From Muricea muricata (taxonomy: Eukaryota > Cnidaria > Anthozoa > Malacalcyonacea > Plexauridae), in assembly GCA_963855995.1 (NCBI GenBank), contig OY979727.1, positions 8,588,446-8,652,445 of the forward strand: a DNA stretch of 64,000 bases, written 5' to 3'. Made by a program: the position numbers and the translations under genes. The notes beneath the pieces were generated by a model. The model did no database searches. It was not told where the DNA came from and saw nothing but the letters and a program-made list of their open reading frames with translations. The stretch's first letter is position 1. Every line of letters starts with the position of its first letter. Positions 10,204 to 21,023 of the stretch are shown here, piece by piece.

Positions 10204-11401
10204 CTATAAAGAGCAAAAGATGATCGAAATTATTTACAACAAATACGCAGACATTTTTGCTATAATATGCTAGGGAGGGGGTGGTAATAACTGTTAAGTA
10301 AATGTTTGTATGGAATCATTGAAATGGTAATCACTATAAAAGGACTCCAGCAAACATGATGTAAACATGATTTTACGACACTAGAGCTGTACACTCAATC
10401 TGGGCAAATCTCAAACTCAAAGAGTTGGACAGTTTCCATTATAGATTAACATTGGTCTCAAAGTACAAAATCTTTTACAGCTACATAGATCCTAAGATTA
10501 GTAGAATTGCAGAATTTTAACCTTATGTATTCAAATTGTGTTTTAAATGTTTCACTTTTGTGCACATGCTCATTACAAAGTGCTTCTGGGTGACAGAATT
10601 TTCACTCTAAAAATGGTTATTATTTCAAGTGAGTTTACTGTCAGATAAACTACAGGACATCAATGAAACTACTTATTTCCACCAAAGGTTCCACCATGTG
10701 TAAAAATCATGATCAAACACTTACACTAGTTGTTAAAATAGTACATTGAAGTTAAAAGAAATTTTGATTTGATATGTTACTTTAACAAATGATGTACTTT
10801 TAATTGTGTCAAGCTAATTGAAATTTTTTATCAAATCCACTCACTTCAAGCCAAACCAACCTCACTGCAACATAGTGCGTCTTTTGTGTGAGTAAATAAC
10901 CTTATATATATATAGGAAAATACAACAAAGTACAATAAATCACAGCAGACTGTAGAAGCGGGGCACTTTTTGTACTTAGACTGTAAAAATGGTTGTTAGA
11001 AAAAGTTAGAAGCTTTAAATTTACTGGAATGCATTGTGGTTGGAAATCATTTCAAAAAGTAAATTAACATCTGTTGAAGGACAAGCGAGGTTCTTCTGGC
11101 TTTTTTTTTCTGCTGTTTTTGCTTGATCCTGCAGTGCATTCTGGTTAAATATACATGTTCCCAATTGTTTTTTGTTACCGTATGACCAATTATCATCTTA
11201 GATGAGTATTATGCTCTAGTAAAGATAAGGAAAGATCCTGGGGTGTTGTTATAGCAACTGTTTGAACAGACCTTGGACTTTGCAAAATTAAGAATTTGAT
11301 GTCTATGTAAATATGTATGTGTGGAAGTTAAATCCATGCAGGGAGCCAGCTAAGTTTTTATTGATACATATGAGGTATATTTAATTTTAATTAATGCATA
11401 C
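10204..11401 (-). other. Intron 1 of TRIM-TLDc copy 1 (1198 bp)
   Basis: It is similar over most of its length to intron 1 of copy 2 (39734..42018), which is ~1.1 kb longer because of an insertion including a long hairpin. Contains a short TA microsatellite at 10902..10913 and no coding sequence. Confidence 0.75.
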
Positions 11402-12542
11402 CTGTAGCTATTTGACCAGGATGTTGCACTCGTCCCAGTTTACTTACAATTTCACCATAACTGATACTACCAATATCTTCAGGAATGTACTCAATATCAC
11501 CTTTATTGACTGGAGCAAGATTCACTGGCTGCTCATTTCCCAACTTCTCAATATTTTCATCAATTACTTTCTGAGATGAGAGAATTTCTTCAATGCTTCC
11601 TCTATTTAGGAGATTTTTAGGCAAGGACACAGATGCTTGGACTTTATCAAGATAATCTTTAATTTCACCATACTTCTTGCTTAATTCACCAAGTAAATCA
11701 CCATAGATTGTGTCGACATCTTGGACCAATTTCTTAGCCTGCTCATCAAGCTTTTCAGCAACTTTCTTCAATATTTTCTCCTTTTGTGCATTAATTTGAC
11801 TCTTGGCATCATTTGCATCCGTTTCAAGCGATTTCATAACCTCACTGATGGCATTCAAAGCTTCCTTTCCGGCTGATACTTTCTCATCTAGTGTTGCGCA
11901 ACTCCCTTGTAATACTTCCCTTTGTTTTTGTTCGATTTCTTCCACAGAAACACATGCATGGTTTTGTTTGGTGTGTTTTAAGACCATGCAATGCATGCAG
12001 CTCAGTTCCTTGCATGTCTCGCAATAAAATTCAAGTATTTTATCTTTGTGTTTCGCGCAGTAGAGCTTGCTTCTCGTTTTGACTTGACTTTGGGGATTGC
12101 TTAGCTCTTCGACGGATATAACATCGTGGTCTTTCATCGCCGGCCACATAGCATGAGAATTAGAACATCGTTCACACATATACATTTCACAGGTCATACA
12201 TCGACTGACCGCGGTTTCCCGACAGGACGAACATCGCGCAGCATTCGCTTGACGTTGAATCGCCATAATTTCCAACAAGTTTTTGATGAAAAAATTGCTC
12301 GTCATATCGGCCACATCTTGGTCTGATTTTAGCGTGAACTCCGAGCGACAAGTAGGGCAAGGAAATGTCTCAATGTTCTTCCCAGAACCACGGAGACGGG
12401 CGACGTATTTACCCAAACAAACCTTGCAGAAATTGTGAAAGCAATGCAGACTTCGAGGCTCCGTCAATGTCTCCGTACAGATGGAGCATGTGAGCAAGTC
12501 TTCGATCTCTGCGACGCTCTCTAAAGATGAAGCCGATGCCAT
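11402..12542 (-). CDS. TRIM-TLDc gene copy 1, exon 1 (RING, B-boxes, coiled coil); full product 565 aa
   Basis: The ATG at 12542..12540 opens 380 codons plus one base before a donor (CAG|GTATGC). Residues 19-65 are a C3HC4 RING (C19, C22, C34, H36, C39, C42, C62, C65). Residues ~103-145 form a B-box1-like Cys cluster, ~160-205 a B-box2 with the Cys/His series, and ~205-300 a Lys/Glu-rich coiled coil. This RBCC order is that of TRIM-type ubiquitin ligases, so E3 activity is expected. Instead of SPRY or NHL, exons 2 and 3 append a full TLDc domain; TLDc proteins such as OXR1 and NCOA7 act in oxidative stress resistance and V-ATPase regulation. Joined exons give 1698 bp with no stop. The exon lacks introns, as in many TRIM genes. 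The role of the fusion is unknown to me. Confidence 0.9.
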
Positions 12543-12715
12543 TTTTGCTGATCTTTGGTTAGAAGTTTACATTTTAGAGTGTTCCTATTAACGATTATCG
12601 ATTAAATATGAAAAATTGAGTAAAATCGCATCAATGATCGAATTCGAAGTGTGTTATGTTAAAAACGAAACCAGCGCTATTTACTTCCGGTTCGTAGGAA
12701 TTAAGAAAATTCCTT
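12543..12715 (-). promoter_or_regulatory. Conserved 5' flank of TRIM-TLDc copy 1
   Basis: The ~170 bp upstream of the start codon are nearly identical to 43133..43303 upstream of copy 2, then similarity stops abruptly. This probably holds the 5' UTR and core promoter, retained in both copies. No TATA box is obvious; the assignment as promoter is inference from position and conservation. Confidence 0.5.
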
Positions 12716-13000
12716 GAATTTTTGAGGCGCAGAGAGAGTATGGCAACAAAAAGTTTTAGTTTTACAGTCTCATTTAAAAGAGACTCCAAAACAAGACATA
12801 GAAGTTTATTACAGATTTTTTATATCTGCTTTATTTGGTGAGATAGTTTGATTACAATTGCAAATATTAATTTGTCCGCCATATTGGATATTTCTGGTAT
12901 GCATTAATGCATGATACGTCACAACCGGGGTCACGCAATTTTATTTTTTATGAAAAAGGATTAGCATGCGCCTATAACCACACGTACGGTAAGTTGTCTT

Positions 13001-13255
13001 CATTTAATGATCTCACAGGGTAATAACCTATAACTATGCTAGCTTGGCATATCGCCTGTAACTCTATAGTAACTTATAGTAATTATGCCCGCTGCCGATC
13101 GGTAGGGATGGAGACGGTAGCACGGCGATGCGATCGAGCTTCGCGATGCGATCGAGCTAGGCTCCGGAGATGTGAACCTTCTTCAGGCTTGTCCTCGTTC
13201 ATAACTAACATCAACACATCTGGAACCTAAACGGTACCCTCTCCATCCCGTGATC
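13001..13255 (-). repeat. Ngaro-like element, outer split direct repeat B2
   Basis: This ~250-bp block starting 'atttaatgatctcacaggg' is repeated at 13655..13922. It contains two copies of the motif cgatgcgatcgagct where the inner block has three. Reading on the element's coding (minus) strand, it is the distal B repeat after A2. It is separated from A2 by a unique 256-bp stretch (13256..13511). Confidence 0.7.
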
Positions 13256-13511
13256 ACACAGTCACACGAGAGTCACACAACGTGAAACGCGTGGAAGAGA
13301 AAAAAAACGAGACACAATAAAAAAACAACAACGATACACACTTACCCGGACGGCGACAGATGGGTACCTGAATGACATGAAATCACATTTTCGGGAGAGT
13401 GGGAACCAGCGCACAGTCCTAAATAAAAAAACTGACAAAACAACAAACGCCTATCTCCCCAATACCATAGCTGCGAATGACTAAGCGGTTGGCAGGGGAG
13501 GGAGGTAGGGC

Positions 13512-13660
13512 GAACGAACAGTTAGCAACTGGCTAGGCGCAGGGTAAGTGATATTTATACTGACCTAGGGAGCTACAAAACCCGGTATGCAATCCTCAGT
13601 CACGTGACTAAGCAGCGAGCCCTGTTCGACATTAACTTCCTTTATTGAACCAATAAATAC
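13512..13660 (-). repeat. Ngaro-like element, split direct repeat A2
   Basis: The ~150-bp block from 'gaacgaacagttagcaactg' to 'ccaataaatacattt' is repeated at the other end as 18166..18212 plus 18991..19103. It directly abuts repeat B1 (13655), giving the B1-A2 junction typical of split direct repeats. Confidence 0.75.
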
Positions 13661-13922
13661 ATTTAATGATCTCACAGGGTAATAACCTATAACTATGCTA
13701 GCTTGGCATGTCGCCTGTAACTCTATAGTAACTTATAGTAATTATGCCCGCTGCCGATCGGTAGGGATGCAGACGGTAGCACGGCGATGCGATCGAGCTT
13801 TGGCGATGCGATCGAGCTTCGCGATGCGATCGAGCTAGGCTCCGGAGATGTGAACCTTCTTCAAGCTTGTCCTCGCTCATAACTAACATCAACACATCTG
13901 GAACCTAAACGGTACCCTGTCC
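13655..13922 (-). repeat. Ngaro-like element, split direct repeat B1
   Basis: This inner copy of the B block directly follows the recombinase ORF on the coding strand and carries three tandem cgatgcgatcgagct motifs. It matches 13001..13255 almost throughout. Confidence 0.75.
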
Positions 13923-13989
13923 AAACAGTCTCCAACGCCTACTGGAGTTGGAGTAGGTAACCGTTAACCTCCTCCAGATGCCTCCAACC

Positions 13990-14838
13990 CTACAGCTGCG
14001 GGGCAACACTCAAAAACGTGTCCGGGGCAGTACGAATATAACGACGATACGCCTGACTCGTCCAACGACCCAAAGTTTGACTAAGATGATCATGGAGACC
14101 AGCGGCAGCTGCCGACGTCGCCGCGCCGATACGAAAGCTGTGGGATGAAAACGGACCCGAGACACCAGCTCGTGAGAGAATGACGCGGAGATAATGGTTG
14201 ACCTGATCGGCGGTAAGAGGACTACGGTCTGCCCAAACGAATAAAGGGCCGGCGAGAGAACCACGATAGGCGAGATAGGAGCGAAGAGCCAGGACTGGGC
14301 ATAAATTAGTACCGGTAACACCGATGTAGAGAAAGTGACCAGCGCCAACCGGATCGGTTTTGGAGAACTTGATGCGAAGACGGAGTCCAGGGGAAGGTTC
14401 GCCCAGCAAAAACTCAACGTCGGTGGGAGCAAGATGATGAGCGGGATCGAAGGGGGGGGGGGGGAGGACGTAAACTCGCTCACGCGTAGGAAGCCAAAAA
14501 ACGCCAAAGAGCACGCCGACCAAAACATTAGTGAATCGAAACCAGAATTAGGAAGCGAGAGAATACGGTGAATGGAGCACAAGATGTGACGGGTTATCGG
14601 GCGCCGAGGGGGGGCGGGCCGCCCCATGAGAACGATGGATGCCTTGCAGGACTCGGCGGAGTCTCGGTTTATTTTGCGTTGGGTCGCTGTAACCCCAGTC
14701 AATATGATAGGAACGAACGGCTGCCAAATAAACGTCAACGCTGGCAGGGAAGAGGGACTGGGCTAACCAAGAAACAAACATCATCAGTTGATATTCAGAC
14801 GTAGGAACGGGAGATGACGGAAACAAGTCAGGGAACAA
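13990..14838 (-). pseudogene. Tyrosine recombinase of the Ngaro-like element (frameshifted)
   Basis: The N-terminal part (14838..14548) has a SAM-like DNA-binding start with 'YLAAVRSYHIDWG'; the C-terminal part (14523..13990) has the catalytic signature SSHSFRIGAA, TLGRWTSQAYRRYIR (His-x-x-Arg, Trp, Tyr nucleophile). The central part is read in another frame (within 14010..14738, 'LAFFGFLRVSEF'), so two shifts are needed; one falls at the G run at 14450..14463, where a sequencing or replication slip is plausible. The enzyme would integrate a circular DNA intermediate. It is the last ORF of the element, after RT-RNase H. High GC sets it apart from its AT-rich surroundings. Confidence 0.85.
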
Positions 14839-14933
14839 AGCGCAAAACGATCAAAACTTCTTCATGCCGGAGGCATACGTACGGCGAGACGAGGTAGCTA
14901 AACCCTGGCATAAAAAGGCTAAACACTGCGACT

Positions 14934-16637
14934 CTAGCTCACGGTGAGCAACGCCGACACGAGAGCTGGAGGGACGAAGGTGGGATTCGGGACGGCGGTG
15001 GGATGAAGCCTGTGGAATTCCTGAAAGTGAGAACGAGAGAGCGAATCAGCGGCGGCGTTGTGACGACCGGGGACATGGCGAGCGGAGATCGAGAAATGGA
15101 ATTGGCAAGCGACAAGAACCAGGCGGCGCATGAGATGCATGGACAAGGGGTCACGTGAGGAACCAGAGTTGATGATGGCAACGACGGCATGGTTGTCGCA
15201 AAGGAACTCAACTTGTAAGCGTGCCCATTGACACCCCCAAACGTGCGCCGCGACCACGATGGGAAATAACTCCAACGCCGTGATATTGGCGGCCTGCACC
15301 GACGCCGGCCAAGATCCCGCCAGCCACCCGTTGCGCCAAATTGCACCAAAACCGAGGCTTCCAGAGGAATCTGAGGCGACAAATAGGTCGGGAAAGGAAC
15401 AAATCGACGGCATGCGAAAGAAACTGACTCCATTCCAGGATTGTAGAAACTCCAGCCACCAAGCCAGATCGCGGCGGAATTCACAGTTAAGGCGAATAGG
15501 GTGAGACGGTGACCGAAAGGCGCACAACAGGTCGATCATGCGGCGGAGAAAGGTGCGACCAGGCGGAACCACCTTAGTGACGTGATGAATGGAACCAATT
15601 AATGACTCCAGTTCTGTACGCGTACACCATTTCTTGGATGTCCACTGATAGAGTAACTCCAAAGTGCTGATTAACTTGTCGTGGGGCAAGCGAGCCGTCT
15701 GAGTGAGGAAATTGGGCTCGATGCCAAGAAAAATTAACACCGGGATGGGACCTTCACACTTAGACGGATGGAGTGGCAAGCCAAGACGAAAAAACACGGA
15801 ACGAGCGATTGTGATGCTGTCAGCACAGGCAGACGAGCCCGCAGGACCGAGAGACAAAAAATCGTCGAGGTAGTGTAACAAATAGCGGACAGAATAATTG
15901 ACCTTAAGGATACATTCGACCAGGTCGGGAAGAGCCAGATCGACAAAGAACAAATCGCGCCACCTCATGCCAAACAAGTAGCGTTCGTCGGGACGCATCG
16001 CGACGTTGCGATACGCGCTCTCCACGTCAAATTTGGCCATAAGGGCCCCCGGCCCTAACACCATCAGAATCTTGATAGCATCGTCGACGGAGATATATTG
16101 CAGCGAAAATGGGTCTTTAGGAATACCGTCGTTGACACTGTGCTGAGTGGGGTAAGATAAATCCAAGATAAGTCGCCATTTTCCGGGCTGACCTTTCTTG
16201 GGAATCACTCCGAACGGGCTGCAATGGAGGTTGGGAAATGGAGGGATGGCGAACGGGCCAGCCACGCGGCTTTTGGCGATTTCGGTGGCCAAATACTCGT
16301 CAATGACGTCAGGATGGTCGGTGGCGGAGCGCATATTGCGAAGAGACGACCGTAGAGCAACCCGAGATGGATCAAAACCTGAGGAGAAACCGTGAGCGAC
16401 GCCGCCCAGAACGTATTGAACTTTGGCGCGGTCAGGGTGATGAGCCAGTTCTTGCTGAAATGCTGCCAGCTGAAGAGGGAAAACGCGGTGAACGGGCGAC
16501 AGTGGTGCAACGTTGAAGCCAGCGAACGACCATACAAGTGAGGAACGAGAAAAAAAAAACAACAAACAAAACGCGCAGGATCGCAAGTAAAGACACACTA
16601 GAAGGAAAAAAATATACATATATATATAATTGCACAA
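14934..16637 (-). CDS. Reverse transcriptase-RNase H of the Ngaro-like element
   Basis: The 567-codon frame starts with an aromatic/hydrophobic leader that may be a shadow; the real domain begins near 'FPLQLAAFQQEL'. RT motifs: SPFGVIPKK, KWRLILDLSYP, FDVESAYRNVAMRP and LLHYLDDFL (catalytic DD). The segment between FFVDLALP and DLVECILK appears to lack about 15 residues, so the RT is probably inactive. The C-terminal part has an RNase-H-like ASDSSGSLGFGA, ITALELFPIVVA, LCDNHAVVAIIN and a late HNAAADSLSR. DIRS/Ngaro-type RT is recognised by this combination. No methyltransferase domain follows, which favours Ngaro over DIRS or PAT. Confidence 0.85.
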   Translation of the reverse strand: MCNYIYMYIFFLLVCLYLRSCAFCLLFFFSRSSLVWSFAGFNVAPLSPVHRVFPLQLAAFQQELAHHPDRAKVQYVLGGVAHGFSSGFDPSRVALRSSLRNMRSATDHPDVIDEYLATEIAKSRVAGPFAIPPFPNLHCSPFGVIPKKGQPGKWRLILDLSYPTQHSVNDGIPKDPFSLQYISVDDAIKILMVLGPGALMAKFDVESAYRNVAMRPDERYLFGMRWRDLFFVDLALPDLVECILKVNYSVRYLLHYLDDFLSLGPAGSSACADSITIARSVFFRLGLPLHPSKCEGPIPVLIFLGIEPNFLTQTARLPHDKLISTLELLYQWTSKKWCTRTELESLIGSIHHVTKVVPPGRTFLRRMIDLLCAFRSPSHPIRLNCEFRRDLAWWLEFLQSWNGVSFFRMPSICSFPDLFVASDSSGSLGFGAIWRNGWLAGSWPASVQAANITALELFPIVVAAHVWGCQWARLQVEFLCDNHAVVAIINSGSSRDPLSMHLMRRLVLVACQFHFSISARHVPGRHNAAADSLSRSHFQEFHRLHPTAVPNPTFVPPALVSALLTVS

Positions 16638-16823
16638 AATAGAGATTCACAGTGGTATGATCCATCACGCTGTCCCACAAAGGTACAAGATTGATTACAG
16701 TTAACAGAAAAAACTACGATAATGCAAGCACAGTTAGGATCTATCCGTGGTACGAATATGGAACACGGGCAACACACACAACAACAAAAAACAAACTATA
16801 AATAACTAAGCGTCCACTAAGCA

Positions 16824-18162
16824 CTATACGTCCGAAGACCGACGCCGTTTAAACGGCGGTTCGGGAGCTGGTGATTTCGCGGCCTTCCGATGCGCCACTA
16901 CACGACGATGCAAAGCGGAACATCCCGGAAAGTCACACGAGTGGCGAAAACGACAACGTAAGAATTGGGAGGAGCAACGACCGGCGTTCCAGGAGTGGCA
17001 AAGCGTGGACGACGACGGAGTACCCGACGCTTCAACGACGTCAGCGGGGCGAGACGGCTTGGTCGGAGAGACGGACTGGACAGGTGGAGTGGCTGTGGGA
17101 TGTTCGACAGAGACGCAGCCCGAGACATAAAAATGAAACAATTCGGGGTTCAGGTGAGACCAGTCAGTGAGTTTGTAAGCTGCGGCTTGCCGACGAAAGG
17201 CACGATCGTAAGCTAGCCAAGCAGAACCGGAAAATTGCTGGGCTGTACGCATGATCAACAACTGGTATTTGAGTAAATCGGTCACCCGAGTAGGGTAAGA
17301 GGCTGTCACAACGAGCGTGTAAACTGCGAATGCTTGCATTCAAGAAAGGATGTCCGTAATTGCTTTGCGCCGTTTGGGTGGCCGAATAATGAGCTGGTCG
17401 GATACGAGTGTAAAACACGGAGGTTCGGCTTCGATGTTGTCTTCCAAGAGCGAGGCTAATTCAATAAATTCCCCGGAGACTATCGCAGCAACTATCTTGG
17501 GAGCGACGGGGGGGATGCCCGGACCCACAACAAAGGGGGGGGGGATTAGCAGCTGGAAACGCCGAAGCGCTAGCGGAGGACAGATAACCTGGGGCAAACG
17601 ACGCCAGAAGAACGCTAACGGGACCGGCGACCGGGTAGTTACTAGTAAACAAAGATGGCGTTCCTGGAATGATAACTTGTGGTGTTTGTCCTGGGGGAAA
17701 GGAAGCACTGTAAGGCTGAAAGCCTGGAGTTGTAGCTGGCCACTGGGGTACTGGAGGAAGATTTGACGATGAACCAACATATGGAATCATCGAGGGCGGC
17801 TGAACTGACAGGGGTTGCGGAAAATTCCCCGAGTGAAAATTTGACGTTGGTCCGGGTTGATGTTGACGTGGAACGGCCATTGTTGGTAAGGCAGGAGCCA
17901 ACGACGGAGATGACACTCGAGCCGGGAAGATGGGCGAAGCGAGCAAGCTTGAGGCGTAAAGATGCGACGGCAAAGCTGAATTAGTGGAAGCGAACGTCGA
18001 AGCGACAAGCTGTGGAGTTGACACAGACGACGTAATGACGGTTGGAACCAACGAACTGGAGGCCGCCTGTGAAGGCGACGTAGGCGAGGCCATTGCAACT
18101 TCAGGGACAGAAGACGGTGAACTTGAAACACGAGTACGTGAGGACCTTGCTGAGCGATGCAT
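16824..18162 (-). pseudogene. Gag-like ORF of the Ngaro-like element (frameshift and stop)
   Basis: An N-terminal Ser/Pro-rich part (18162..~17530) shifts frame at a G run (17526..17535), continues through 'VSGEFIELASLLED' and 'IRPPKRRKAI' to a TGA at 17340..17342, and resumes in frame in 16824..17339. That last part ends in a Cys/His cluster (CHSWNAGRC, CRFRHSC) like a CCCH zinc finger and a basic tail, consistent with nucleic-acid binding by Gag. A low-complexity start followed by a globular region and zinc finger is usual for Gag of these elements. Breaks at homopolymers could be assembly errors. Confidence 0.7.
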
Positions 18163-18165
18163 AGC

Positions 18166-19103
18166 AGCGAACGAACAGTTAGCAACTGGCTAGGCGCAGG
18201 GTAAGTGATATTAGGGAGCTTTAGATTTGACCACGGCTACAACTACGAGATTCGTCATTTTTGCGCCAAGCGCACGCCATATGCTGACGCCATCTCGTAC
18301 TAACGAGAAAAGGTCGTAGCCGTCGCTCATCTGAGTACGACATTTTGCAGAAATCTCGTAGTCCTCACTACGACTTTTTATATACTATTGAAAGTTAGTT
18401 TACGTTTGTTTTTCTTCAAAAACTATCTGTAGAAATATTTGACATATTCTTAGCGTTTATGCGAAGTCTTTTTTCAAGCAGTAGCGTAATTATAACGGGA
18501 AATTTTGAGGTGCACTTTTTTGCTTAATTAGCTATCAAGGATACATGATATATGAACAAACCATAAACAAACATGAGTGAGCTACACCACGAAATTCTAG
18601 CTAGCCATTTTTGTACTTATGTGTCATAGATTTGTGATTTTTTATGTTCTTAACAATGAATGTATAGTCCTAGTAGTCCTAAAACTTTGAAATATAATTG
18701 TTGTTGCAAACTCGTTATAAATATTATCTGGTTTGTTTTTTTTATTCAACACTTACTTGTTTGTTTTTTTATTCTACACTTACTTGCACTTAGTTCGTGC
18801 ACTGTTCTTCGCATAAAGAGCTAACCTTGTAGAGAGTTATGGCCTAAATAAAAATTAATTTACGGAAACTTCATTTCTCGTTGCTTGTTTTTCTTCTAAA
18901 TAATGTTCGAACAGAAACGAGAACGAATACGACTTCTGCGCACGCCATCAAATCTCGTAGTCGTAGCCGTAGTCAAATCTAAAGCTCCCTATTTATACAG
19001 ACCTAGGGGGATACAAAACCCGGTATGCAATCCTCAGTCACGTGACTAAGCAGCGAGCCCTGTTCGACATTAACTTTCTTTATTGAACCAATAAATACAT
19101 TTC
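18166..19103 (-). repeat. Ngaro-like element, split direct repeat A1, interrupted
   Basis: 18166..18212 plus 18991..19103 together equal the A2 block (13512..13660). A 778-bp TIR element splits the repeat after 'gtgatatt'. This is the 5' end of the element, so it should contain its promoter. Confidence 0.75.
18213..18990. mobile_element. 778-bp TIR element with 3-bp duplication (ATT)
   Basis: The ends are inverted repeats of ~40 bp (agggagctttagatttgac followed by C/T-variant 'acggctac'). ATT flanks both sides and occurs once in the empty site at ~13555. The interior holds more inverted copies of 'tcgtagt'-type motifs and no long ORF. A 3-bp duplication fits Harbinger- or CACTA-type elements; family unknown. 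Confidence 0.8.
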
Positions 19104-19379
19104 AACACCAACTGAAAAAGTTTTAAACAATATTTGATTGTTGGTAGGTATTAAGGAGCAGCTTTGAAAGACTTATCCCTGTTGTGACGTCACCACAACA
19201 TTTAATGAGGGTAAGAATGGCGGACAGTTAGTTAATTTAGCTGAGAACAATAGTTGAGAATATCTCCCGAAGTTAAGCAGATATAAAAGTCTTGTAATAG
19301 ACATCTTAAAATTATTTTCGATCCTGTTTCAAATGAGATGAATTAAATTTTTGTTGTCATTCCTCTTTAATATTATGAA

Positions 19380-19645
19380 AGGACGCAGCGCGGGAGCGAA
19401 AAAAATGAATATTGATTGTCCGTTAATTTTATGTCAGCAGAATAAATATGACCTATAAATCGAAGCATATAGTACAAGTATACATAGTTAGGAAGCTTGC
19501 TTACAAAACAGTAGACAAAAGAACTCATTACATATCTATGATATTGCATGACCACGTGCCAATGTATTAGTTTGTAGCTGAGAATGCAGACATACTGATA
19601 ATATTGTTGCTGCGCGTGTAACTGTTTACTGTAAAGGCCGAGACA
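19380..19645. repeat. Segment shared with 43318..43475
   Basis: Phrases such as 'gacgcagcgcgg', 'atgacctataaatcgaagca' and 'tgccaatgtattagtttgta' recur in order at 43318..43475, immediately upstream of TRIM-TLDc copy 2. It marks the far end of the tandem duplication unit. No gene is contained in it. Confidence 0.65.
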
Positions 19646-19649
19646 GATC

Positions 19650-20165
19650 TATGCTCACGCTGGACGGCGTGTGAAAAAGAGCATGACCTTCAGCCAGCTG
19701 ACAGTCGCCTGTCTGGTCATTCCGTTTCAGCTTATCTTCCAAGTGATAAAGCCGAGCGTGATGGTTAACGACGGACTATTGTGTACTTTTGTTGGCCCGA
19801 TAATATATGCTCCTTATCTGGTCATATATGTGGTAATATCAGAAACAATGCTAGGTACTGCTGTGGACAGGTACTAATATGTAGTTCCATTCATGCCGAA
19901 GGACTAATTGTGGTTACAAAGAAACAATGGTTTTCACATGGATCCATACTTTGATTGTTTGGGTGATAATCGTGCCCTTTGGAAAAAGGTTGGGCATAAT
20001 CCACAAGCTGGTACATACGCAATCGTGTTGATAACTGTATTGCCATGGTGACGGGAATATCCTTGATTTATGTAATGCTGTCTTTCTGTTTGTAATATAC
20101 AGCTGTAAGACAATTGCGTATGTGCAGAAACATAACCGGATGATGGCAAACAACCAGACAATCTT
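19650..20165 (+). pseudogene. Rhodopsin-class GPCR relic, related to the GPCR at 54.5-55.2 kb
   Basis: The frame 19671..19877 gives TFSQLTVACLVIPFQLIF, VIKPSVMVNDGLLCTFVGPI, IIYAPYLVIYVVISET and a terminal VDRY. This follows TM2, ECL1, TM3 and the DRY motif of the intact receptor (LTFCQLATTSVVIPLQLAFH, VIKPKL, TYAPYVVISET). Downstream, degraded TM4/TM5-like pieces (FTWIHTLIVWVIIVPFG, then a post-TM5 piece TAVRQLRM near 20100-20130) occur with stops and shifts. There is no start region with TM1. Clearly a decayed paralogue in opposite orientation to the intact gene. Confidence 0.75.
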
Positions 20166-20319
20166 GTTTTTATATGATACAATATAGGTAAGAAATGCCT
20201 ATACCGCAAAGATAGAGTGTTACGTTTTGCGAAGATGAAGTAATGTGGTGAGGGAACGCTAGCTTTTGAGGTACGTCACAGTTCAAATTTATTGTTTGAG
20301 ACGCTTTATTTCAAATAAT

Positions 20320-20590
20320 TACTCCGCCTGCCCGTAGGGCGTGGCGAAGTTATAAATTGCCTCGCTCAAATTTTCTGTTTTTGTTTTTTTCGTTGTCGAA
20401 AGTTAAGCAGCCGCTCACGGGTGGTAGCAAAGGTAAATCCATATTCTAATCCATTTTCTACTGAACAAGACGCTCCATAGAGCGTTAACGCACAGGGGCT
20501 ATTAAATGGTATAGCCCTTCCCGGACTATTCGACGGCTTTTTATGTCTCCTGAGCAGTTGAAGAAACAATCGCAACGCACTTAGTTGTTA
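20320..20590. repeat. Interspersed repeat with hairpin head and 5S-like box
   Basis: It begins with a 'ctccgcctgcc...gtagg' hairpin, a T-rich spacer, and 'gtcgaaagttaagcag...' followed by 'ctcacgggtggtag'. The same order (hairpin, T-rich run, related box) occurs at 49704..49915. The 'aagttaagcag' box recalls the internal control region of 5S rRNA genes, so a 5S-derived SINE is possible; weak evidence. Confidence 0.4.
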
Positions 20591-21023
20591 TTTTCTTCTC
20601 GGGAGGCGGAGTGAACGCCTCAGTAGGCGTCTTGCCAAACAAATAATTTATTAAGAACAACATGGTAATCTATTATTTCACGAGTGTATTGAAATTAAGC
20701 GATAGTTCAAGATGAACGTTTGTCCACGGGTTGGTCCGATTTGTATAGATTAAATGGTTGTTATTTTCGTGACTAAGGATGCTTAGCTCGCCATGCAGCT
20801 TTGCTTTCAAGTCTATTGACGTATATATTGCAGTCTTGACTTGAGATCAATATTTAGAGTGGTTTTCCTCCAACATACATGGTTGCAATCTTCCTGCCGT
20901 TGCAAAATAGTCCATAGCATGCAATAGTTGTGTGAGGAATAAATGATGGTCAGAAAATCACTGACAGTAAATGCAGGAAATTAGTAGTTCCAGTTTTTCT
21001 CATATATTATCTGGTGGTAGTTG
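20591..21023 (-). other. Downstream flank of TRIM-TLDc copy 2
   Basis: It is homologous to 8586..9005; see that entry. Conserved both in sequence and distance to the stop codon. Confidence 0.6.

Noticed and set aside
15208..17985. Many overlapping open frames on both strands
   Set aside because: They are shadows of the GC-rich Ngaro-like gag and RT-RNase H frames.
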